Source: Rhizobium sp. Q54 (GTDB lineage: Bacteria > Pseudomonadota > Alphaproteobacteria > Rickettsiales > UBA1997). From it: a DNA stretch of 10,793 nucleotides. Positions 1 to 6,134 of this stretch are shown here, piece by piece; within the stretch, counting starts at the first letter, position 1, and every line of letters starts with the position of its first letter. The notes beneath the pieces are model-generated. The model saw only the letters and a list, made by a program, of their open reading frames with translations. It ran no database searches and was not told the origin of the DNA. The position numbers and the translations under genes were made by a program. The DNA is taken from positions 1 through 10,793 of the forward strand of contig CAMBES010000042.1 of the NCBI GenBank assembly GCA_945865855.1, written 5' to 3'.

Positions 1-193
1 TCTGCTCATTCAAGTGATGTGCCATATTTTCCAAAACATCGTAATCAAAAACATTTTTTGTCAGTTACTTGGCCGCGAATATATTGCAAAAATTTCCAGC
101 AATTAAAAATCCTTCGATCAAATAGCCGTCGGCATTTATCTCCGAGTGAATTGGCATCATGTCTGCAAGGTTTCTATTAGTTAGAAAAATCAT
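1..193 (-). pseudogene. Stop-interrupted reading frame of unknown function, running off the left edge
   Basis: Reading the minus strand from an ATG at 193, there are 42 codons (beginning MIFLTNRNLADM) up to a TAA at 67-65. The same frame then stays open to the window edge with protein-like content (TKNVFDYDVLENMAHHLNEQ). Resumption in the same frame after a single stop suggests a gene with one nonsense change, or a short gene followed by chance open frame. An in-frame TAA lies directly before the ATG and no Shine-Dalgarno sequence is visible. I do not recognise the family. A real downstream gene starting at the internal ATG near position 25, or chance, remain possible. Confidence 0.25.
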
Positions 194-374
194 TTAAAAT
201 AATTTTAAAATCTTTACGTCCTGCACGAGCTTATTTCTGCAAATTTTTGTATTTCTTTTGATTTGTTAACTCTTTCACCCCTTGCTTAGTGCCTTATTAT
301 TCACATTAACATTTTTTCTAAAATTACTATCAAGATCAGCCTTCAATTCAAAGGGGTTTTAGTTTTTATCGAAG
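194..374. other. Intergenic stretch with no supported gene
   Basis: This is A/T-rich DNA between the left-edge frame and the end of the LpoA-like gene. On the minus strand a short stop-interrupted frame ends at the beginning of the left-edge ORF, overlapping it by about 17 bases (peptide end RKDFKIILNDFSN). It is too short to support as a gene and may be decayed coding sequence. I see no convincing terminator hairpin for the LpoA-like gene that ends at 375. Confidence 0.3.
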
Positions 375-1673
375 CTAATATTTTAAAAATCTATCCACCG
401 CGCGGTCGATTGTGTCGAACTTGCCACCGCCCACTTGCAAAACCGCTAGATTTCTTTGCACTAGACCGTTCGGTAAAAATCTGAACGGGCCATCTATTCC
501 GTCGAAACCATTTACCGGTGGATTTTCGTAGCCGATAAAATCAGCAATTTTCGGAGCTTGTAATCTTCCGCTGCGATTAGCGAGTTCGATTGAGACCGCG
601 GTTAAATCGTAAACGAGCGAAGAAATGCGTGGCGGAAATTTGTTGAAATTTTGGTAGTAAGCGCGCTCGAAATTTCGGAATCGACTATTTTCTGGAGCAG
701 GAAACCAGGCACCAAGAAGATTTGAATCATTAGCAATTGCAATGTCGTCCCACTGACTTGTGCCAATTAGCTGAAAATCACGCTCGTCCTTATTTAACTT
801 CTTCAAAGCGGCAGCAATTTTCGACAGCAATTTTCCTGACTCTGGAACAAAAATAATTTGTGGATAGATGCGATCTTTATCGACAAGCACCACATCTTTT
901 TTGAGTTTGCTTTTTCCGTCAGTTAAATTTGGCGACAAAGTGAAGGCATTAACAACGCGCTCTACAGCGCGATCAATATTGGCTCCATTAGTCTCGTAAA
1001 ATTCTGAGGTGATCATATTTCCGTCACGATCACGAACAATTTTACTAAAAAGACTTGAGATCGTCCGACCATATTGACTATTCGGCGCAATGGTCGCGAA
1101 GTTCGACTTACCCTGATCTATTCCATATTCGATAATTTTGTCCATCTGTGCTTCAGGCAAAATTCCCGCTAAAAAAACTCCGCCATCTGAGTTAATTTTT
1201 CCGATTAATTCTTGATTGTTGGTGAGTGAAATCACGGTGATTCCATTGCGTTTAGCTTCATTCTCAATAGCTAGAACCGCTTGACTAAATACCGGCCCAA
1301 TTACGATTTTAATTTTACGATCTACGATCTGCTTAAAAGCCTCTTGTGCTTCGTCTGCAGTGTCTTTCGAATCAATTAAAACTAGCTCGATAGCGTTGTT
1401 GTGATCATTATCAAAAAGCGATATTGTTGCAGCGTTGAAAAGGCTCCAACCCAAATCTTTATTTTTGCCAGAGAATGGTAAAAATAATGCAACCTGGGTT
1501 TTCTTTTCTTCGATTTTTGACGTCTGCAAATTTTGCGATTCAAACTGATCGTGAGTTGTCGACTCAGAAATTACCGGAACTTTAACAACAGGCTCAGGTA
1601 TCTTGTGCTCTATTTTGGTAACGGATTGACATCCAAAAAGAAGCAGAACTAAAAGCGGCAGAAATTTTTTCAT
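375..1673 (-). CDS. LpoA-like lipoprotein with periplasmic-binding-protein fold (putative penicillin-binding protein activator)
   Basis: The 432-residue product has a clear lipoprotein signal: Lys2-Lys3, a Leu-rich stretch, and lipobox L12-F-G-C15, so it should be lipidated at Cys15 and face the periplasm. About 45 low-complexity, charged residues follow. From about residue 60 (VALFLPFSGKNKDLG) to the C-terminus there is a type I periplasmic-binding fold of the Peripla_BP_6 (LivK-like) class, with recognisable stretches IKIVIGPVFSQAVLAIENEA and ATIAPNSQYGRTI. Homologues next to rsmI are usually annotated as penicillin-binding protein activators. The enterobacterial relative LpoA stimulates PBP1A, but the TPR-like N-terminal domain of LpoA is absent here, so that role is inferred from context. 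The gene is divergent from rsmI across 33 bases. The ATG is chosen because it gives the signal peptide; no Shine-Dalgarno sequence is visible. A branched-chain amino acid binding protein is less likely because no transporter genes are adjacent. Confidence 0.85.
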   Translation of the reverse strand: MKKFLPLLVLLLFGCQSVTKIEHKIPEPVVKVPVISESTTHDQFESQNLQTSKIEEKKTQVALFLPFSGKNKDLGWSLFNAATISLFDNDHNNAIELVLIDSKDTADEAQEAFKQIVDRKIKIVIGPVFSQAVLAIENEAKRNGITVISLTNNQELIGKINSDGGVFLAGILPEAQMDKIIEYGIDQGKSNFATIAPNSQYGRTISSLFSKIVRDRDGNMITSEFYETNGANIDRAVERVVNAFTLSPNLTDGKSKLKKDVVLVDKDRIYPQIIFVPESGKLLSKIAAALKKLNKDERDFQLIGTSQWDDIAIANDSNLLGAWFPAPENSRFRNFERAYYQNFNKFPPRISSLVYDLTAVSIELANRSGRLQAPKIADFIGYENPPVNGFDGIDGPFRFLPNGLVQRNLAVLQVGGGKFDTIDRAVDRFLKY

Positions 1674-1706
1674 AAAATAAAACTAAATAAGGGGATACGG
1701 TTCAAA

Positions 1707-2579
1707 ATGCTCGATCTTTCACTCAAAACTCAAGCAATAAAACTTGAAAGCGCACTATACGTCGTGGCTACGCCGATTGGTAATTTGAACGACATTACTT
1801 TGCGCGCTTTGCAAGTTTTAACTTCAGTTGATTACGTAATTTGCGAAGATACTCGCCTTTCACTACGCCTGCTTCACGCCTATGAAATAAAAGGTAAGAA
1901 GACGTTAACTTACAATGATTTCAGTGAAGAAAGAATGCGGGAAAAAATTTCGCATTTACTCCTCGAAGGAAAATCTCTCGCTTTAATTTCTGACGCAGGA
2001 ACGCCGCTAATTTCTGACCCAGGCTATAAATTAGTAAATTTTCTACGAGCAAGAAATCAAAAAATAATTCCAATTCCTGGCGCGTCTTCATTGACCTCGG
2101 CGCTTTGCGCTTCTGGCCTCGCCTGCGATAATTTTTTGTTTCTTGGATTTTTGCCAACAGCAAAAACTGCTTGCGAAAAATTACTAAAATCTCTGCCGAA
2201 AAATTTTACTTTTGCTTTTTTTGAATCAGCAAATCGCGTTGTCGAAACATTAGAAATAATTTCTGAAACTCTTGGAGAGCGCAGAGTTTGCGCGGCGCGC
2301 GAGCTCACTAAAATTCACGAAGAAATCGTCACTAAAGAATTAAAAAGTCTGCAAGAATTCTTCAACAAAAATTCTGGAAAGTTGCGCGGCGAATTTGTGA
2401 TTCTTGTCGAAAAGGCAAGAAAAGATGAGAAAAATTTCTCTGAAGAAGATTTACAAAATGAAGTAAGGGCTTCATTAGCAAGAGGCGAAAGCCTCAAAAA
2501 TCTCTCGCAAAATTTAGCGGAGACATACGGAATACATAAAAAAGAAATTTACCAACTGGCCTTAAAACTAAATAAATAG
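1707..2579 (+). CDS. rsmI: 16S rRNA (cytidine(1402)-2'-O)-methyltransferase
   Basis: The 290-residue product is a SAM-dependent methyltransferase of the tetrapyrrole methylase (TP_methylase) fold. The family adds the 2'-O-methyl group to C1402 in the decoding centre of 16S rRNA, in the cytoplasm. Diagnostic motifs run the full length: ATPIGNLNDITLRAL (21-35), CEDTR (46-50), the glycine-rich SDAGTPLISDPGY (95-107), IPGASS (123-128), LGFLP (146-150), ESANR (173-177) and RELTKIHEE (198-206). Length is normal for the family. The ATG at 1707 lies 10-11 bases after a purine-rich AAGGGGA (about 1689-1695), a plausible ribosome-binding site. It leaves 17 residues before the conserved LYVVATPIGNL, slightly longer than many homologues. 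The gene is divergent from the LpoA-like gene, as in other alphaproteobacteria. The yraN and gshB-type genes that often follow are not here. Confidence 0.96.
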   Translation: MLDLSLKTQAIKLESALYVVATPIGNLNDITLRALQVLTSVDYVICEDTRLSLRLLHAYEIKGKKTLTYNDFSEERMREKISHLLLEGKSLALISDAGTPLISDPGYKLVNFLRARNQKIIPIPGASSLTSALCASGLACDNFLFLGFLPTAKTACEKLLKSLPKNFTFAFFESANRVVETLEIISETLGERRVCAARELTKIHEEIVTKELKSLQEFFNKNSGKLRGEFVILVEKARKDEKNFSEEDLQNEVRASLARGESLKNLSQNLAETYGIHKKEIYQLALKLNK

Positions 2580-2590
2580 TCATTCTTAGT

Positions 2591-2635
2591 CTGTCGAAAC
2601 ATGGTTAATCACTTACTTTCGACAAGCTCAGGGTG
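2591..2635. repeat. Short palindromic repeat of the dispersed TCGACAAGCTCAGGGTG type
   Basis: TGTCGAAA (2592-2599) and TTTCGACA (2617-2624) form a perfect 8-base-pair inverted repeat around a 17-base loop. The right arm continues into TTTCGACAAGCTCAGGGTG (2617-2635). From general knowledge this matches a motif scattered in intergenic positions in many bacterial genomes. Only one copy is seen in this window. It begins about 12 bases after the rsmI stop and could act as a transcript-end hairpin, though no T-run follows. An in-frame ATG at 2601 lies in its loop and produces a misleading N-terminal extension of the next gene. Confidence 0.5.
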
Positions 2636-2654
2636 CTACGATAAAATTCAAAAA

Positions 2655-3200
2655 ATGAAAAATATTCTTACTTACCGCGGCATCTCGCCAGCAATTGACT
2701 CATCTGCTTTTGTGGCACACACAGCAATCATCTCGGGCGACGTAAAAATCGGCAAAAATTCTGGAATTTGGTATGGCTGCGTGTTGCGTGGCGACGTTAC
2801 TAAAATCACCGTCGGCGAAAATACTAATATCCAAGATAATACAGTTTTGCACGGCACCAGACCTAATCACGCCCAAAATAAAACAGGAGCGGAAGGTGCG
2901 CCAGTTTTGATCGGAGATCATGTTACAATCGGACATAATGCCATTATTCACGCTTGCATCATCGAAGATTACGCCTTTGTTGGCATGGGCTCAATCATCA
3001 TGGACTTAGCACGAGTTGAAAAGTTTGGAATGCTTGCAGCTGGTGCCGTACTTACTCCGGGAAAGGTTGTAAAGAGCGGACAAATCTGGGCGGGAAATCC
3101 GGCAAAATATTTTCGCGACATGACTGAGGCCGAAAAAAATTACATCAAAATCTCTGCCGATAATTACGCAGAACTAGCCCGTGAATATAAATCTAATTAA
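2655..3200 (+). CDS. Gamma-class carbonic anhydrase family protein (left-handed beta-helix)
   Basis: The 181-residue product has the hexapeptide-repeat left-handed beta-helix of the gamma carbonic anhydrase/YrdA/PaaY family, whose trimers bind a metal between subunits. Visible signatures are GIWYGCVLRGDVTKITVG (37-54, with the conserved Arg45-Gly-Asp), TNIQDNTVLHGT (57-68), IGDHVTIGHNAIIHACII (86-103) and a WAGNPAKYFR tail (145-154). The likely metal ligands His66, His94 and His99 are all present. CO2 hydration is therefore possible, but many family members lack demonstrated activity, so the reaction is not certain. I chose the ATG at 2655 because homologues begin near this point and the frame upstream, to an ATG at 2601, is encoded by a palindromic repeat. 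No good Shine-Dalgarno sequence is visible. The gene lies 75 bases after rsmI on the same strand and converges on katG. Confidence 0.9.
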   Translation: MKNILTYRGISPAIDSSAFVAHTAIISGDVKIGKNSGIWYGCVLRGDVTKITVGENTNIQDNTVLHGTRPNHAQNKTGAEGAPVLIGDHVTIGHNAIIHACIIEDYAFVGMGSIIMDLARVEKFGMLAAGAVLTPGKVVKSGQIWAGNPAKYFRDMTEAEKNYIKISADNYAELAREYKSN

Positions 3201-3239
3201 TCGAAGCTGAATTACTCGCTCCTAAAATTAACACCTTCT

Positions 3240-3287
3240 AATTCGATAAATCTTGTCGACTTGTTTTTTGAAAAAAGGAGTCGAATT
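3240..3287. repeat. Nested inverted repeat after the carbonic anhydrase gene
   Basis: AATTCGA (3240-3246) is complementary to TCGAATT (3281-3287). Inside it, TCGACT (3256-3261) is complementary to AGTCGA (3279-3284), with the run TTTTTTGAAAAAA as the tip. The two pairings compete. It lies about 40 bases beyond the carbonic anhydrase stop and may contribute to transcript ending, but no T-run follows the outer stem. Confidence 0.35.
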
Positions 3288-3342
3288 GAAAGCAGCAAGA
3301 AGTAATTAATATTTAAGTAAATTCTGAAAATTTTCTGTCAGT

Positions 3343-3396
3343 CCAAATTGCTCGAAAGTGTCTAGATTTAACTACACTTACTTTCTCGCAATTTGG
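3343..3396. terminator. Large inverted repeat between convergent genes, possible bidirectional terminator
   Basis: CCAAATTGC (3343-3351) pairs perfectly with GCAATTTGG (3388-3396). After a 2-base mismatch, GAAAGT (3354-3359) can pair with ACTTTC further in. An alternative inner pairing is AAGTGT with ACACTT. The hairpin sits between the convergent ends of the carbonic anhydrase gene and katG, 22 bases past the katG stop, the right place for a shared terminator. Neither side carries a clean T-run, so a classical intrinsic terminator is not proven. The rest of 3201-3418 holds no gene. Confidence 0.4.
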
Positions 3397-3418
3397 CCTT
3401 CTTAAAAATTCTTATTCG

Positions 3419-5647
3419 TTATTTCTTCAGGTCAAAACGATCTAAATTCATTACCTTTGTCCATGCTTTGACAAAGTCTTTTATGAATTTTTCTTTACCG
3501 TCATCAGCCGCGTAAACTTCAGCAATTGCACGAAGCTCAGAGCTTGAACCAAAGACTAAATCAACAGAGGTTGCCTTCCATTTAAGTTCGCCGGTTTTTC
3601 TGTCGCGACCTTCGTAAACTCCATCCAAAATGTCAGACTTTTTCCACTCGGTTGACATGTCGAGCAGATTTACGAAGAAGTCATTGGTGAGAACTCCTGG
3701 TTTTTTAGTGAGAACCCCAAATTCAGATTTATCCGCATTTGCGCTCATTGCTCTCATTCCTCCAACTAAAGCAGTCATTTCTGGCACAGTTAAATCGAGC
3801 ATGTAAGCGCGATCAATCAGTGAATTAATCGGTGAAATCACATCGCTCTTGCTATGATAATTTCTGAATCCATCAGATTTAGGCTCTAACACGGCGAATG
3901 ATTTAACGTCGGTTTGCTCTTGCGAAGCGTCACCGCGACCAACTTGGAAAGGAATTTTAACATTAATCCCAGCATCGTGAGCTGCTTTTTCAATTGCAGC
4001 TGACCCGCCAAGCACAATCACGTCAGCAAGAGAAACTTTCTTGCCGCCACTCAAATTCTTATTAAAATTCTTCTGAATCTTTTCTAAGACACTCAGCGTT
4101 TTAGCCAAATCTTGCGGATTATTAACTTCCCAGTTCTTTTGCGGCTCTAGACGAATACGCGCTCCATTTGCTCCGCCACGCATGTCGGTAGAACGGAAAG
4201 ATGCAGCTGAAGCCCAAGCAGTTCTAACAAGTTCAGATTTGCTTAATCCAGATTTCAGAATTTGTACTTTTAGATTTTCAGTTTCAGAAGCATTGATTAG
4301 AGGGTGCTTAATCGAGGAAATTGGGTCCTGCCAAGATAAAACTTTTTTTGGAGATTCTTTCCCGACATATCTAGCGCTTGGCCCCATATCGCGATGAGTA
4401 AGCTTAAACCAGGCGCTGGCAAAAGCCTTTTCAAATTCTTTTGGATTTTCTTGGAAGCGTTTTGCGATTTTTTTGTATTCAGGATCGAATTTTAATGACA
4501 TGTCAGTTGTTAGCATAACTGGCGCATGTCTTTTGCTAAAATCGTGAGCATCAGGAACCAAATTTGATGCTCTTTTGTCGCTAGGAATCCATTGAATTGC
4601 ACCGCCGGGACTTTTGGTTTTCACCCAATCGAAGGCAAAGAGATTTTCAAGATAATCATGCGTGAAAGCTGCTGGGCTAGAAGTCCAAGCGCCTTCTAAT
4701 CCGCTTGTAACAGTATCAATTCCTTTGCCACTTCCGCATTTATTTTTCCAGCCCATGCCTTGGTCTTCAATAGCCCCGCCAGCAGGATCAACGCCAACGC
4801 ACTTTCCTGGATTATGTGCGCCGTGAGTTTTACCAAAACTATGTCCACCGGCAATTAGGGCCACAGTTTCTTCATCATTCATCGCCATAAGACCGAAAGT
4901 CTCGCGTATTTGATGAGCTGCAGCAATTGGATCTCCATTACCATTTGGACCTTCTGGATTTACGTAAATCAAGCCCATGGTTGTTGCGCCAAGCGGTTTT
5001 TCAAGTTTGCCGTTTTTGTCGAAACGATTACTTGCCATGAATTTATTTTCCGGACCCCAGTAAACTAAATCTGGCTCGAAGTCATCAGTTCTGCCACCAG
5101 CAAATCCAATTGTTTTGAAGCCCATTGATTCAAGCGCAACATTGCCAGAAAGAACCATTAAATCAGCCCAAGAAAGTTTGCTGCCATATTTTTGTTTGAT
5201 CGGCCAAAGTAAGCGTCTTGCCTTATCTAGATTGGCGTTGTCTGGCCAGCTATTAAGAGGCTCAAATCTTTGTTGTCCGCCGCCAGCACCGCCGCGACCA
5301 TCTTCGGTTCTATAAGTTCCAGCACTGTGCCATGCCATACGAATAAAGAATGGACCATAATTTCCATAATCAGCTGGCCACCAATCTTGTGAGGTAATCA
5401 TCACTTTTTTGATCTCTTTTTTCAGAATGTCGATGTCGAGTTTGGCAAATTCTTTTGAGTATTCGTAATTACTGCCGTAAGGGCTTGATTCAGCTGAGTG
5501 TTGGCGAAGAGGTGAAAGATTAACTTTATTTGGCCACCAAAATTCATTTGGTTTTATCTCTCTTTTAGTGAGATCTAAGTGATTTGAATTGCTTGAGCAA
5601 CCAGCAATTGTAAGGGATGTGATGATTAGAAATTTGTTTAATTTCAT
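3419..5647 (-). CDS. katG: Catalase-peroxidase with lipoprotein signal peptide
   Basis: The 742-residue bifunctional heme enzyme removes H2O2 by catalase and peroxidase activity. The distal site R103/W106/H107 lies in IRMAWHSAGTYR. Tyr228 (GLIYVNPEGPNG) and Met254 (GLMAMNDEE) complete the Met-Tyr-Trp adduct needed for catalase activity. The proximal heme ligand is His269 (AGGHSFGKTHG), with Trp321 and Asp382 as its partners, and the switch Arg is R419. The second, heme-free half (about 440-742) is intact, with WASAASFR where the active half has WHSAGTYR. The unusual part is the N-terminus: Lys2 and Lys5, a hydrophobic stretch, and lipobox I14-A-G-C17 followed by Ser-Ser-Asn, predicting a membrane-anchored periplasmic lipoprotein. 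Most KatG proteins are cytoplasmic; exported forms such as KatP of enterohaemorrhagic E. coli exist. The ATG is the only start giving the signal; no strong Shine-Dalgarno is seen. The gene stands alone. Confidence 0.97.
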   Translation of the reverse strand: MKLNKFLIITSLTIAGCSSNSNHLDLTKREIKPNEFWWPNKVNLSPLRQHSAESSPYGSNYEYSKEFAKLDIDILKKEIKKVMITSQDWWPADYGNYGPFFIRMAWHSAGTYRTEDGRGGAGGGQQRFEPLNSWPDNANLDKARRLLWPIKQKYGSKLSWADLMVLSGNVALESMGFKTIGFAGGRTDDFEPDLVYWGPENKFMASNRFDKNGKLEKPLGATTMGLIYVNPEGPNGNGDPIAAAHQIRETFGLMAMNDEETVALIAGGHSFGKTHGAHNPGKCVGVDPAGGAIEDQGMGWKNKCGSGKGIDTVTSGLEGAWTSSPAAFTHDYLENLFAFDWVKTKSPGGAIQWIPSDKRASNLVPDAHDFSKRHAPVMLTTDMSLKFDPEYKKIAKRFQENPKEFEKAFASAWFKLTHRDMGPSARYVGKESPKKVLSWQDPISSIKHPLINASETENLKVQILKSGLSKSELVRTAWASAASFRSTDMRGGANGARIRLEPQKNWEVNNPQDLAKTLSVLEKIQKNFNKNLSGGKKVSLADVIVLGGSAAIEKAAHDAGINVKIPFQVGRGDASQEQTDVKSFAVLEPKSDGFRNYHSKSDVISPINSLIDRAYMLDLTVPEMTALVGGMRAMSANADKSEFGVLTKKPGVLTNDFFVNLLDMSTEWKKSDILDGVYEGRDRKTGELKWKATSVDLVFGSSSELRAIAEVYAADDGKEKFIKDFVKAWTKVMNLDRFDLKK

Positions 5648-5930
5648 GAGTGATTCTAATTGTTAATGACGTAGGGAGTATTTTTCATTGTTAGTGAACA
5701 AGCCTGAAACTTTTACTAACCTTTTTCAAAAGCCACTAAATTTATTTTAAGAATGTTCAAAAAGAATCAACGCTACGTTGCCCCCCAATTTCTAAAAACC
5801 TTTTTCCTCTCAGATTGATGTAAATTCAGTGTAATTTGCAGCGACGGCGTTTGTAAAAAAGAAGATTGATGTGGACTTGTTGAGGTTTGCTAAATCACAA
5901 CACTCGCCATTCGAGGGGGGTTAGGATTTT
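5648..5930. other. katG upstream region with small inverted repeats
   Basis: This 283-base non-coding stretch lies between the katG start (leftward) and the small GTG-start ORF (rightward), so it must hold the katG promoter. Possible but unconvincing minus-strand hexamers (TTGATT and TAAAAT, about 15 bases apart, near 5750-5775) are present. Two dyads stand out: a 9-pair stem at 5690-5720 and CAACG-CTA-CGTTG at 5768-5780, next to a run of six C. I do not recognise a consensus OxyR, PerR or Fur site. Confidence 0.35.
5690..5720 (-). promoter_or_regulatory. Inverted repeat in the katG leader, possible operator or 5' UTR hairpin
   Basis: GTTAGTGAA (5690-5698) pairs with TTTACTAAC (5712-5720), nine pairs including one G-T, around a 13-base loop. 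It lies about 43-73 bases before the katG ATG. A peroxide-responsive control site or an mRNA leader hairpin would fit this position, but the sequence matches no regulator consensus that I know. Confidence 0.25.
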
Positions 5931-6134
5931 GTGAATAAGACTCCAGAGGTCTCGACTCCGCTCGACCGGCGAAAAGTCTGGGAGAGCAACTTAGCTCGAC
6001 CGGCGAAAAGACTGGGAGCAAAACTCCGCTCGACCGGCAGAAAGGCCAAGGCTACAAAACTTCGCTCGACCCCGGCGAAAGTGCCGGGAGTAAGGCTCAG
6101 CTCGATCGGCAAAAAGGCTAAGACTGCGCACTAG
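5931..6134 (+). CDS. Small, highly basic ORF overlapping a minisatellite (doubtful gene)
   Basis: A GTG-start frame encodes 67 residues, about 19 of them Lys or Arg against three acidic, with no hydrophobic segment (for example RPAKRLGAKLRSTGRKAKAT). Upstream purine-rich GAGGGGGG (5913-5920) and TAGGA (5922-5926) could serve as a ribosome-binding site. Its stop (6132-6134) overlaps the stop of the convergent pilin-like gene (6131-6133). Most of the coding sequence is a tandem repeat whose units are 34 or 36 bases. The 34-base spacings shift the frame, so the repeat is a DNA feature rather than a protein repeat, and this argues against a conserved protein. Open frames also cross the array on the opposite strand. 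It could be a small nucleic-acid-binding peptide, but a chance ORF is at least as likely. Confidence 0.25.
   Translation: MNKTPEVSTPLDRRKVWESNLARPAKRLGAKLRSTGRKAKATKLRSTPAKVPGVRLSSIGKKAKTAH
5960..6120. repeat. Five-unit 34/36-base minisatellite
   Basis: Five units each begin GCTCGACCGGCGAAAAG or a variant, at 5960, 5994, 6028, 6064 and 6100 (spacings 34, 34, 36, 36). A partial copy (CTCGACTCC) precedes the first. Each unit can fold a small hairpin with an A-rich loop: CCGG/CTGG in units 1 and 2, GGC/GCC in unit 3, CCCGGC/GCCGGG in unit 4, GGC/GCT in unit 5. Bases changing on both arms suggests the fold matters. There is no spacer-repeat alternation, so it is not CRISPR. Its position at the ends of two convergent reading frames would suit a transcript-ending or REP-like role. 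Confidence 0.75.

Noticed and set aside
1674..1706. Bidirectional promoter between the LpoA-like gene and rsmI
   Set aside because: The 33-base gap has no recognisable -35/-10 pair in either direction; the promoters probably lie partly inside the opposing coding regions.
1921..2308. Minus-strand frames inside rsmI
   Set aside because: They are antisense shadows of a full-length, motif-complete gene.
2601..2654. Longer N-terminus of the carbonic anhydrase starting at the ATG at 2601
   Set aside because: The added 18 residues are encoded by a palindromic repeat and have no counterpart in the family as I know it.
4748..4778. Apparent loss of the KatG adduct methionine, because EDQGMGW (294-300) has Gln where some homologues have EQMGLGW
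   Set aside because: The adduct Met lies 15 residues before the proximal His in MAMND (Met254), which is intact. The Gln in the other motif is also found in E. coli KatG.
5960..6120. Possible CRISPR array, because of direct repeats with regular spacing
   Set aside because: The units are contiguous and related along their whole length. There are no unique spacers, the repeats are too variable, and no cas genes are present.
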